A DNA stretch of 9,321 bases from Fimivicinus intestinavium (GTDB lineage Bacteria > Bacillota > Clostridia > Oscillospirales > Acutalibacteraceae), in assembly GCA_018715765.1 (NCBI GenBank), contig DVKY01000013.1, positions 1 through 9,321 on the forward strand. Reading direction: 5' to 3'. The translations under genes were made by a program, and so were the position numbers. How positions within the stretch are numbered: the first letter of the stretch is position 1; each line of letters begins with the position of its first letter. The notes beneath the pieces are model-generated. The model was given only the letters and a program-made list of their open reading frames with translations. It did not search any database and was not told the DNA's origin. Below, piece by piece: positions 1-5,989 of the stretch.

Positions 1-55
1 ACAAAGAACCCGGTTTGGTTTGCATGGAGATGCAGATCACAACCGGTTTCCACAT

Positions 56-131
56 TCCTCCTTAGCTCAGCCGGTAGAGCATGCGGCTGTTAACCGCAGG
101 GTCGTTGGTTCGAGTCCAACAGGGGGAGCCA
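56..131 (+). tRNA. tRNA-Asn (anticodon GTT)
   Basis: A full cloverleaf can be drawn. The acceptor strands 56-62 (TCCTCCT) and 121-127 (AGGGGGA) pair along all seven positions, with one T-G wobble. The anticodon stem TGCGG/CCGCA encloses the loop CTGTTAA with GTT at 89-91. The T arm is GTTGG-TTCGAGT-CCAAC. The discriminator is G128 and CCA is encoded at 129-131. It is the first gene of a five-tRNA cluster and is followed within 2 bases by a terminator-like hairpin. No promoter is obvious in the 55 bases before it, so the transcript may start outside the window. Confidence 0.97.
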
Positions 132-132
132 T

Positions 133-168
133 AAGCCGCCGTTGTTCCAAAATAGCGGCGGCTTTTTT
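133..168 (+). terminator. Terminator-like hairpin inside the tRNA cluster
   Basis: AAGCCGCCG (133-141) pairs perfectly with CGGCGGCTT (156-164), giving a 9-bp stem with a 14-base loop, and a run of six T ends at 168. This has the form of an intrinsic terminator directly behind tRNA-Asn. Its position is odd because four more tRNA genes on the same strand follow, the first only 29 bases later. It could terminate partially, mark the end of one transcription unit, or act as a processing hairpin. Confidence 0.75.
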
Positions 169-197
169 CAAAAAATCTTTAGGCTGCTATGGCACAT

Positions 198-274
198 GGG
201 CCATTAGCTCAGTTGGTTAGAGCAACCGGCTCATAACCGGTCGGTCCGGGGTTCGAGTCCCTGATGGCCCACCA
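198..274 (+). tRNA. tRNA with CAT anticodon (elongator Met or Ile2)
   Basis: The acceptor GGGCCAT (198-204) pairs fully with ATGGCCC (264-270), discriminator A271 and encoded CCA follow, and the anticodon stem ACCGG/CCGGT encloses CTCATAA with CAT at 232-234. It is not initiator tRNA: the first acceptor pair is G-C rather than a mismatch, and the anticodon stem lacks the three consecutive G-C pairs. The loop CTCATAA, C-G at acceptor positions 4 and 5, and resemblance to the tRNA-Ile(CAT) of Bacillus as I remember it make a TilS-modified isoleucine tRNA plausible. Automated tools would usually call it Met. I lean slightly to Ile2 but cannot settle it here. Confidence 0.95.
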
Positions 275-294
275 CGTTTTCTTTATCTTTCTAT

Positions 295-370
295 AGGGGC
301 ATAGCTCAGTTGGTAGAGCAGCGGTCTCCAAAACCGCGTGCCGAGGGTTCAAGTCCTTCTGCCCCTGCCA
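295..370 (+). tRNA. tRNA-Trp (anticodon CCA)
   Basis: The acceptor AGGGGCA (295-301) pairs with TGCCCCT (360-366), discriminator G367 and encoded CCA follow. The anticodon stem GCGGT/ACCGC encloses CTCCAAA with CCA at 328-330. The T loop is TTCAAGT. The last part of this gene, 351-368, is repeated exactly at 502-519 downstream, so the locus may have been an integration site or suffered a local duplication. Confidence 0.97.
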
Positions 371-501
371 AAAGTCTTCGCCAGAGTCGGGAGGACTTGA
401 ACTCGCGAGGGTTTCCGTGTGAAGAAAAGATGCCTGTAGTATCTTTTAGCGGAAAACGCCGCAGAGCGTAAGCCTAGCGGGCAACGCATAAGTGTTGCGT
501 T
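371..501 (+). other. Gene-free segment between tRNA-Trp and its 3'-end copy
   Basis: This 131-base stretch interrupts otherwise tight tRNA spacing. It has no open frame with a ribosome binding site. It holds several possible hairpins: AAAAGAT (425-431) with ATCTTTT (441-447); GTTTCCG (411-417) with CGGAAAAC (450-457) around it, allowing a bulge; and AACGCA (483-488) with TGCGTT (496-501). It also contains GGACTTGAAC (393-402), the exact reverse complement of part of the tRNA-Trp T arm (347-356). It could be the scar of a mobile element that entered at the tRNA 3' end, a small structured RNA, or a decayed inverted tRNA fragment. I do not recognise it. Confidence 0.5.
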
Positions 502-519
502 AAGTCCTTCTGCCCCTGC
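502..519 (+). repeat. 18-bp direct copy of tRNA-Trp 3' end
   Basis: AAGTCCTTCTGCCCCTGC at 502-519 is identical to 351-368 in tRNA-Trp, covering the T-loop end, the 3' T stem and the 3' acceptor strand. The identity stops just before the last CA of CCA. The two copies are 151 bases apart. A duplicated tRNA 3' end is the usual footprint left by tyrosine-recombinase integration (attL/attR), but no integrase remains here, so a local duplication is also possible. Confidence 0.85.
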
Positions 520-522
520 TAT

Positions 523-599
523 GGCCCGGTAGTTCAGCTGGTTAGAACGCTAGCCTGTCACGCTAGAGGTCGACGGTTCGAGCCCGTTCCGGGTCGCCA
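523..599 (+). tRNA. tRNA-Asp (anticodon GTC)
   Basis: The acceptor GGCCCGG (523-529) pairs with CCGGGTC (589-595) with one G-T wobble, discriminator G596 and encoded CCA follow. The anticodon stem CTAGC/GCTAG encloses CTGTCAC with GTC at 557-559, and the T arm is GACGG-TTCGAGC-CCGTT. It starts three bases after the duplicated tRNA-Trp end, so its normal upstream spacer has been replaced by that copy. Confidence 0.97.
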
Positions 600-602
600 T
601 TT

Positions 603-678
603 GCTGCTATGGCTCAGGCGGTAGAGCACATCCTTGGTAAGGATGAGGTCACCAGTTCGAATCTGGTTAGCAGCTCCA
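603..678 (+). tRNA. tRNA-Thr (anticodon GGT)
   Basis: The acceptor GCTGCTA (603-609) pairs with TAGCAGC (668-674), discriminator T675 and encoded CCA follow. The anticodon stem CATCC/GGATG encloses TTGGTAA with GGT at 636-638, and the T arm is ACCAG-TTCGAAT-CTGGT. Only three bases separate it from tRNA-Asp, so the two are surely cotranscribed. Its first 11 bases also occur at 183-193, ahead of the CAT tRNA. Confidence 0.97.
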
Positions 679-720
679 AAAGCTCCTCACAGCACATCGC
701 TGCGGGGAGCTTTTATTTTT
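678..720 (+). terminator. Intrinsic terminator of the tRNA cluster
   Basis: AAAAGCTCC (678-686) pairs with GGAGCTTTT (706-714). Inside it CAGC (690-693) pairs with GCTG (699-702). The run TTTTATTTTT follows on the + strand. The stem begins at the last base of tRNA-Thr, as is common for tRNA operons. Confidence 0.9.
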
Positions 721-783
721 TATGTGGATAGAGCAGAGAAATAATATTTTGGAGCATTGTTCAACGGCAGGAGAAAATCGGAT

Positions 784-811
784 CTGCGAAAAACCATTTT
801 GGATTTTGCAG
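784..811 (-). terminator. Weak hairpin downstream of merR
   Basis: Positions 721-839 hold no gene. Within them, 784-795 and 801-811 form an imperfect hairpin with a five-base loop (ten pairs, one bulge, one mismatch), 29 bases past the merR stop. On the - strand it is followed by a short GATTTTC rather than a strong T run, so it is at best a weak terminator. The tRNA-cluster terminator just beyond may serve as a backstop in both directions. Confidence 0.3.
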
Positions 812-839
812 GCGTTTACGATTCTCTCAGACTCTTCTG

Positions 840-1721
840 TCAGTAGGGGGAAGACTTTGCTGAATCCTTCCTATCAATTTGCGGATAGGATTCCAAGAAT
901 TTCTCGTTTGCTTTTTGCAACGATTGATAATACTGATCATAGGCTTTGCTGAGCTGCCGCATCGCGGGAATAAAAACTTCCACATAACCGCTGGTTTGCA
1001 TAAACTGGCGAAGGGCTTTCTCGAGCCGGTATGCGGGGGATGCTTGATAAGCCGCAGACTGCTTATAGGCGAGATAGGCCTTAATGTCGTCCGGATGCTC
1101 CGCTATCCATGCCTCCATTTCAGGGACGCGATGCGCCGGATTGATATCAGGCCCGGCGGCCAGAGCGATTTGGCAGCTGGCCTCCAGTTCATTCTGCAAT
1201 TCCGCAGGGATTTCAAAATTGGCGCGGTCTAAAAAGCTTAGAATGGTGCCAAACGCCGCCTGCTGGCTTTCAGTTGTGATTGGCTCCTGAAGAAAGCTTG
1301 CAAAATGCAGGCAGAGACATTGACCATAGGCGCCGGGAAAGGCCTGCATGAGCCGCTCCAGAATGGTTTGCTTTTGCTCGAGCCGTTGCAGCTGTGAGTG
1401 GATTTGTTCCCAGTTGAGCTGAGCTGCGAGTTCCTGAAGAAGCGCCTGCCTTTCCTGCAACAAATTGATTTCCAGCCGCTTTTGCACGGCTAATCTGTTG
1501 AGTTCGATCCCGGTTTTATCTGACAAGGCACGCTTGATATCAGAAACAGACAGGCCCAGCGCTCTTAAAACTGTAATCTTCTTTAACTGCTCTACCTCTT
1601 CCACCGAAAAATTGCGGTAGCCGTTTTCCTGCACGGAAGGGGAGAGCAAGCCACATGCGATATAATATGCTACGGCTTTTTTGGTGAGGGAACATTCCTT
1701 GCATACCTCATGGATGAACAT
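840..1721 (-). CDS. MerR-family transcriptional regulator
   Basis: This is a 293-residue DNA-binding regulator. Residues 1-70 form the MerR winged helix: a recognition helix around TKKAVAYYIACGLLSP, the typical NGYRNFS wing, then VEQLKKITVLRALGLSVSDIKRAL. Residues about 76-127 are rich in Leu, Gln and Glu and probably form the dimerising coiled coil. Residues about 128-290 are a mostly helical C-terminal domain that may bind an effector; I do not recognise the ligand, and the few Cys residues (134, 136, 183) do not form a known metal site. The ATG is preceded by AAGGAGGTGG at good spacing, and a MerR-type promoter lies just upstream. It is the last - strand gene, 127 bases after the ABC exporter operon, so it may respond to or help control drug efflux, but that link is only positional. 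Confidence 0.9.
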   Translation of the reverse strand: MFIHEVCKECSLTKKAVAYYIACGLLSPSVQENGYRNFSVEEVEQLKKITVLRALGLSVSDIKRALSDKTGIELNRLAVQKRLEINLLQERQALLQELAAQLNWEQIHSQLQRLEQKQTILERLMQAFPGAYGQCLCLHFASFLQEPITTESQQAAFGTILSFLDRANFEIPAELQNELEASCQIALAAGPDINPAHRVPEMEAWIAEHPDDIKAYLAYKQSAAYQASPAYRLEKALRQFMQTSGYVEVFIPAMRQLSKAYDQYYQSLQKANEKFLESYPQIDRKDSAKSSPY

Positions 1722-1740
1722 AGCGCCACCTCCTTATTAG

Positions 1741-1771
1741 AGGATAAACGAGTCCCCAGGGGCACAGTCAA
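1741..1771 (-). promoter_or_regulatory. merR promoter with 19-bp spacer and central dyad
   Basis: On the - strand, TTGACT (1766-1771) is followed after exactly 19 bases by TATCCT (1741-1746). The spacer holds the near-palindrome GTGCCCCTGGGGAC (1752-1765). An over-long 19-bp spacer with a dyad between the -35 and -10 boxes is the hallmark of promoters activated by MerR-family proteins through DNA distortion. It sits 20 bases before the merR ATG, with the AAGGAGGTGG ribosome binding site at 1726-1735, so the likely role is autoregulation. Confidence 0.75.
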
Positions 1772-1816
1772 GCGGATTTGAGCAAAATGATTTTGGAAAT
1801 TGAAGGGATTTTTGGA

Positions 1817-1834
1817 CGTATCGGAACCGACACG
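1817..1834 (-). other. Short hairpin after the ABC operon, no T run
   Basis: CGTATCGG (1817-1824) can pair with CCGACACG (1827-1834) as a 7-bp stem around a 4-base loop, 15 bases past the stop of the downstream ABC gene. No T tract follows on the - strand, so it does not look like an intrinsic terminator. ABC transcripts may therefore run on into merR. It might instead stabilise the mRNA end. Confidence 0.35.
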
Positions 1835-1848
1835 CCGTTTGATTGCGG

Positions 1849-3693
1849 TCAGCTCAGCTCAAACATGCCGTGGTAAAGGCGATAATAGAGCCCTTTTTGC
1901 GCTAACAGGTCCGCATGGTCGCCACGCTCTACAATTTTGCCGTGTTCCAGCACCATGATCGCATCCGCATTGCGCACAGTGCTCAGGCGGTGTGCAATGA
2001 CGAAAACGGTGCGCCCCTCCATGAGCTGATCCATGCCTTTTTCGATCAGCGCTTCTGTGCGGGTGTCGATGGATGAGGTGGCCTCATCTAAAATCAGCAC
2101 GGGCGGATCAGCCACGGCAGCCCGGGCAATGGCGAGCAGCTGCCGCTGCCCCTGCGAGAGATTTGCCCCGTCAGCCGTCACCATTGTCTGGTAGCCTTGC
2201 GGCAAACGCCGGATAAAGGAATCCGCATTGGCAATTCGGGCGGCCCGCTCAATTTCGGCCTGCGTTGCATCCAACTTGCCAAAGCGGATGTTGTCCGCGA
2301 TCGTGCCGGTAAAGAGGTGCGTATCCTGCAGCACAATGCCCAGAGAGCGGCGCAGCGCATCCTTGCGGATTTCACGCACATCGATGCCGTCGTAAACCAC
2401 GCTGCCCTGCTCCACATCATAAAAACGGTTGATGAGGTTGGTGATCGTTGTCTTGCCGGCGCCGGTGGAGCCCACGAACGCGATCTTTTGCCCGGGCTTG
2501 GCATACAGGCTGATCCCCCGGAGGATTGGGCGGCCCGGCTCATAGCCAAAATCCACATTCAGAAAGCGCACGTCGCCCCGCAAAGGAGTCAGTGCTCCAT
2601 TTTCCCTCTGCCAGGCCCAGAGGCCGGTCTTTTGGCGGCAGCGTACAAGACGGCCGCCCTCTTCCCGCACATTGACAAGATCAATTTGCCCCTCGTCTAC
2701 CTCCGGTTCTTGCTCCATGGCGCGGAACACTCGCTCTGCGCCCGCCAGAGCGGCCAGCATAAAGTTGCTCTGCTGGGTGAATTGGTTAATGGGCGCTGCG
2801 GCTTGACGCACAAACACCAGGTAGCTGGCCAGCCCGCCCACATCGGCCATGCCGGAGAGCGCCATAATGCCGCCCAGCACGGCGACGATGGCATAGTTCA
2901 CATAGGAGATGCTGACCACTGCGGGCACCATCGTAGCCGAATAGGCCTGCGCCCCGGTGCCCGCCAAGCGCAGCGCTTCATTTTTTTGGCGGAAAACTTT
3001 CAGGTTCGCCTGCTCGTGGTTAAACACCTTAACGACCTTCTGGCCATTTACCATCTCCTGAATATAGCCGTCCAGCTCACCCAAGCTTGCCTGCTGGCGC
3101 GTATAATAGGATTTGCTCCGCTTCCCGCTGAAGCGGATATAGAAAAACATCGCCGCATAGCATACCAGAACCAGTAGCGAAAGCCGCCAGTTGAGGATAA
3201 AGAGGAGGATAAGCGTCCCTGTCATTTGGATAAAGCTCTGAATCACCATCGCAAAGCTGTTATTCAAAGCGTCGGAAATCGTATCGATATCATTGGTGAA
3301 GAGGCTCATCACATCGCCGTGGCGCTGCGTGTCAAAAAAACGCAGCGGCAGCGTTTGCAGGTGGGCAAACAGATCCCGCCGGATATCAAACAGGATCTTT
3401 TGCGCTGCCTTTACCATGATCTGTGTGTATCCATAGGCGCAAAGAGCCCCTGTGCCGTAAATGGCTGCAGTGAGCGCCACGCCCTGCGCCAGGCTGCGCA
3501 GCTCGCCGCCTGCCAGACTGTTGACAACCGGACGGATCATATAAGTACCTAAAAGGTTTGCCAGCGCGCTGACCGTTACCAGCACGCCTACCGCCAGAAG
3601 CAGAAGCCTGTGGCGGCCCATGTAGGAGAGCAGCGTGCGCAGCGTATAGCGCAGGTTTTCAGGCTTTTTCGCACTGATTTGCCGTGCGGGCAT
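1849..3693 (-). CDS. ABC exporter half-transporter, catalytically competent subunit
   Basis: This 614-residue protein has an N-terminal six-helix exporter membrane domain (about 25-325) and a C-terminal ATPase (about 375-610). Its ATP-site residues are canonical: Walker A GSTGAGKTT at 408-416, Q-loop near 456, Walker B LILDE with catalytic Glu537, and switch His568. Its signature is LSQGQ (512-516) rather than LSGGQ. Paired with the upstream gene's degenerate Walker B and normal signature, this fits a heterodimeric exporter of the BmrCD/YheIH, LmrCD or TM287-288 class. The TWAW-type insert between the two domains (about 333-372) is typical of this partner. It is expected in the cytoplasmic membrane as a multidrug or lipid-like substrate exporter; the substrate cannot be read from sequence. 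The frame overlaps the upstream ABC gene by 35 bases, implying translational coupling; a purine-rich AAAGGGGG lies 8 bases before the ATG. Confidence 0.95.
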   Translation of the reverse strand: MPARQISAKKPENLRYTLRTLLSYMGRHRLLLLAVGVLVTVSALANLLGTYMIRPVVNSLAGGELRSLAQGVALTAAIYGTGALCAYGYTQIMVKAAQKILFDIRRDLFAHLQTLPLRFFDTQRHGDVMSLFTNDIDTISDALNNSFAMVIQSFIQMTGTLILLFILNWRLSLLVLVCYAAMFFYIRFSGKRSKSYYTRQQASLGELDGYIQEMVNGQKVVKVFNHEQANLKVFRQKNEALRLAGTGAQAYSATMVPAVVSISYVNYAIVAVLGGIMALSGMADVGGLASYLVFVRQAAAPINQFTQQSNFMLAALAGAERVFRAMEQEPEVDEGQIDLVNVREEGGRLVRCRQKTGLWAWQRENGALTPLRGDVRFLNVDFGYEPGRPILRGISLYAKPGQKIAFVGSTGAGKTTITNLINRFYDVEQGSVVYDGIDVREIRKDALRRSLGIVLQDTHLFTGTIADNIRFGKLDATQAEIERAARIANADSFIRRLPQGYQTMVTADGANLSQGQRQLLAIARAAVADPPVLILDEATSSIDTRTEALIEKGMDQLMEGRTVFVIAHRLSTVRNADAIMVLEHGKIVERGDHADLLAQKGLYYRLYHGMFELS

Positions 3694-5422
3694 GCGCCGT
3701 ACCCCCTTTCATCTGTGATTCATAAATCTCCTGATAAATTGGGTCGCTGGCCAGGAGCTCCCCGTGCGTTCCTACGGCATGGATTCTGCCATCCTCCAGG
3801 ATGATAATCTGATCGGCCTCCATCACGGAGGTGACGCGCTGCGCAATCGTAATCTTGGTTACATCGCGCAGCGCGGCGAGCGAAGCACGGATATTCCCTT
3901 CTGTGGCGGTATCTACCGCGCTGGTGGAATCGTCAAAGATCAGGATTTTGGGGCGCTTGAGCAGTGTGCGGGCAATGCAGAGCCTTTGTTTTTGCCCGCC
4001 GGATACATTCACGCCGCCCTGGCCAAGATCGGTATCCAATCCCTTGGGCATCTGCCGCAGAAATTCATCGGCACAGGCGGCCCGGCAGGCGGCCCAAAGC
4101 GTTTCGTCATCCGCCTGCGGATTGCCCCACAGCAGGTTTTCCCGCACGGTGCCGGAGAATAGCACGTTTTTTTGCAGCACGATTCCAACTGCATCCCGCA
4201 GAGCCTGAAGATCATATTCACGTACATCGCGCCCTCCTACTTTTACGACGCCTTTTGTTACGTCATACAGGCGGGGGATGAGCTGCACCAGCGTGGTCTT
4301 GGCGGAGCCTGTTCCACCCAGGATTCCGATGGTGCTCCCTGCCGGCAGATGCAGGGTCACATCCACCAGCGCGTATTCCTCGGCAGACGTATCGTATTGA
4401 AAGGAGACGCCTTCAAAATCCACACGCCCGTCCGGCACCTGTGTTACCGGCCGGTTTGGGGAGGCGAGTGAAACCTTCTCCTCCAGAACTTCGCTGATAC
4501 GATGCGCGCTGGCCAGAGAGCGGGTGAGCAGGAGGAACACATTGGAGATCATCATCATCGAGTTCATCACCTGCAGCACATAGCTCAAAAAGCCGGTTAG
4601 CTCGCCTACCTGCAGGTTGGCCTGCAGGATCATATTGCCGCCGAACCACATGATCAGCACGACGGCTGTGTACATCGTCAGCTGGAAGGCAGGCAGGTTG
4701 AGCACGGCATAGTGGAAGGTGCGCTGGCTGGTATCCATCAACACTGTGTTGACCTCTTGGAATTTCGCCTCCTCATAGGCGCCGCGCACAAAGGCTTTGA
4801 CGGCACGTATGGCCGTCAGGCTCTCCTGCACAACGTTGTTGAGCCGGTCCACCGCTTTTTGCAGGCGGCCATACATAGGCGCTACCCGGCGCACTACAAA
4901 GAAAAGGATCAGCCCCAAAACCGGCGCGCACACCACGAAAACCATCGCAAGCCTGGCATTCATCCAAAAGGAGAGCCCAAGCCCCATAATGAGCATCACA
5001 GGGCTGCGAACAAGCGGCCGCAGCCCCGCATTGATGGCATTTTGCAGTACGGTGACGTCTGTAGTCATCCGGGTGACGAGGGAGGCGGTTTCAAAATGAT
5101 CCAGATTGCTGAAGGCGTAGCTCTGTATCCGCTCATACTGCGCCTCCCGTATGCGCGCACCCCAGCCGTATGCGGCGCGCGCGGCGAACCGGGCATAGAG
5201 CAAGCCGGTTGCAAGCGAGAGCAGGGCGCAAACGCCCATCTGGATTCCCTTGTGGAGAATGTAGGGGATGTCGCGGGCTGCTACCCCGGTGTCGATCAGA
5301 TCCGCCATCAGCACAGGGATGAGCAATTCAAAAAAGGTTTCCACCAGGACCAGCAGCGCACCGGCAATCAGATCCTTTCGATACGGGCCTAAATAATGGA
5401 GCAACCGTTTGAAATCCTGCAT
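3659..5422 (-). CDS. ABC exporter half-transporter, degenerate-site subunit
   Basis: This 587-residue protein has a six-helix membrane domain (about 15-310) followed by an ATPase (about 333-570). Walker A is GGTGSAKTT (369-377), with Ala where Gly is usual. Walker B ends in Asp497-Asp498, so the catalytic Glu is Asp, and the switch His is Gln528 (IAQRVTS). Its own signature, VSGGQ (473-477), is normal. These changes mark the non-hydrolysing site of heterodimeric exporters such as TM287-288 and LmrCD; the working site forms from this signature plus the partner's Walker motifs. It starts inside the end of the MarR gene (34-base overlap), with GGAGG 10 bases before the ATG, and its end overlaps the partner gene. 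The three genes therefore form one tightly coupled operon, presumably an efflux pump derepressed when its ligand binds the MarR protein. Confidence 0.95.
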   Translation of the reverse strand: MQDFKRLLHYLGPYRKDLIAGALLVLVETFFELLIPVLMADLIDTGVAARDIPYILHKGIQMGVCALLSLATGLLYARFAARAAYGWGARIREAQYERIQSYAFSNLDHFETASLVTRMTTDVTVLQNAINAGLRPLVRSPVMLIMGLGLSFWMNARLAMVFVVCAPVLGLILFFVVRRVAPMYGRLQKAVDRLNNVVQESLTAIRAVKAFVRGAYEEAKFQEVNTVLMDTSQRTFHYAVLNLPAFQLTMYTAVVLIMWFGGNMILQANLQVGELTGFLSYVLQVMNSMMMISNVFLLLTRSLASAHRISEVLEEKVSLASPNRPVTQVPDGRVDFEGVSFQYDTSAEEYALVDVTLHLPAGSTIGILGGTGSAKTTLVQLIPRLYDVTKGVVKVGGRDVREYDLQALRDAVGIVLQKNVLFSGTVRENLLWGNPQADDETLWAACRAACADEFLRQMPKGLDTDLGQGGVNVSGGQKQRLCIARTLLKRPKILIFDDSTSAVDTATEGNIRASLAALRDVTKITIAQRVTSVMEADQIIILEDGRIHAVGTHGELLASDPIYQEIYESQMKGGTAHARTANQCEKA

Positions 5423-5850
5423 GGCGGTTTCGCCTCCGTGTGAAAATTTTGGTAAGCGCGGGCCAGATAGTCTGCAAACTGCGCCCGCTCCTCCGGTGAA
5501 AAGCCGCGTAGCATTTCCTTCTCCATTTCCCGGCAGCGAGTCTGCCAGATCTGGTTCGCCCTGAGCCCCTTTGCTGTAAGCTCCACGAGGTTGCTGCGCC
5601 TGCTCTGCTCATTTTGCCGGCGGGTGACAAAGCCCCCTCTCTCCAAAGCGTCCAGCATACGGGAAACCGCAGCGGAATCAATTTCAAAGTAATCTGCCAG
5701 TTCTCGCTGCGGGCAGGGGCCGTGGCTGGCCAGGTATTCCAGCAGCTTTGGCTGGCCGACCTCCAGCCCGGCTTCGCCCAAGCAGGGCCGCAGGTAATTC
5801 CGCTGCGCGTGAAATGCGCGGTAGAGAAGCATGTGAAAGGTTCTCTCCAT
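5389..5850 (-). CDS. MarR-family transcriptional regulator
   Basis: This is a winged-helix repressor of about 153 residues. The helix-turn-helix is at about 48-71 (QRELADYFEIDSAAVSRMLDALE), followed by the wing (about 74-93, with RRQNEQSRRSNLVELT) and C-terminal dimer helices. Two starts are possible. The longer one (ATG at 5857-5859, 156 residues) abuts AGGAGG with no spacing. The ATG at 5848-5850 lies nine bases from AGGAGG and is chosen here. The gene leads the operon with the two ABC subunits and overlaps the first by 34 bases. MarR proteins next to heterodimeric exporters typically repress the operon and release DNA on binding a pump substrate. The promoter upstream carries fitting dyads. 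The inducer is unknown. Confidence 0.92.
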   Translation of the reverse strand: MERTFHMLLYRAFHAQRNYLRPCLGEAGLEVGQPKLLEYLASHGPCPQRELADYFEIDSAAVSRMLDALERGGFVTRRQNEQSRRSNLVELTAKGLRANQIWQTRCREMEKEMLRGFSPEERAQFADYLARAYQNFHTEAKPPCRISNGCSII

Positions 5851-5859
5851 AGGCCGCAT

Positions 5860-5865
5860 CCTCCT
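5860..5865 (-). promoter_or_regulatory. Ribosome binding site that decides the marR start
   Basis: AGGAGG on the - strand touches the upstream ATG (5859) directly but sits 9 bases from the ATG at 5850. A start codon cannot be used with zero spacing from a full Shine-Dalgarno helix, so the shorter protein is favoured. Confidence 0.7.
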
Positions 5866-5883
5866 AATTACATATCGTTGATT

Positions 5884-5905
5884 TTATCAACAGTTGACAA
5901 GTCAA
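5884..5905 (-). promoter_or_regulatory. Probable MarR operator dyads
   Basis: TTATCAAC-A-GTTGACAA (5884-5900) is a 17-base near-perfect palindrome (7 of 8 pairs) with the TTATCAAC/GTTGATAA look of MarR sites. TTGAC-AA-GTCAA (5894-5905) is a second, overlapping perfect dyad reaching the -10 box. Both cover the predicted start of transcription, where a bound repressor would block initiation. That the adjacent MarR protein binds here is inference. Confidence 0.65.
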
Positions 5906-5932
5906 TTATATATCGTGATGAATTATTGTCAA
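5905..5932 (-). promoter_or_regulatory. Consensus sigma-A promoter of the marR-ABC operon
   Basis: On the - strand, TTGACA (5927-5932) and TATAAT (5905-5910) match the consensus at all twelve positions with a 16-base spacer. Initiation is predicted near 5898, about 48 bases before the chosen marR start. So strong a promoter for a pump operon implies tight repression, in keeping with the dyads that overlap it. Confidence 0.88.
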
Positions 5933-5989
5933 GTATCCTTTTCGATTGGAATTTCGCTGGGGCACAACATGTAACCTACAGGGAAAAGG

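Noticed and set aside
165..193. Possible promoter TTTTCA-17-TATGGC ahead of the CAT tRNA
   Set aside because: The -10 matches only three positions, and initiation would fall at or inside the tRNA, leaving no 5' leader for RNase P.
20..220. 66-codon open frame running through tRNA-Asn into the CAT tRNA
   Set aside because: It consists of tRNA sequence and spacer read as protein, with no ribosome binding site.
722..952. Short + strand open frame after the tRNA terminator
   Set aside because: It begins right at the terminator T run without a ribosome binding site and overlaps the end of merR antisense.
2197..3177. 326-codon open frame on the + strand within the second ABC subunit gene
   Set aside because: It is antisense to a gene with intact Walker A, signature and Walker B motifs; no ribosome binding site or recognisable domain supports it.
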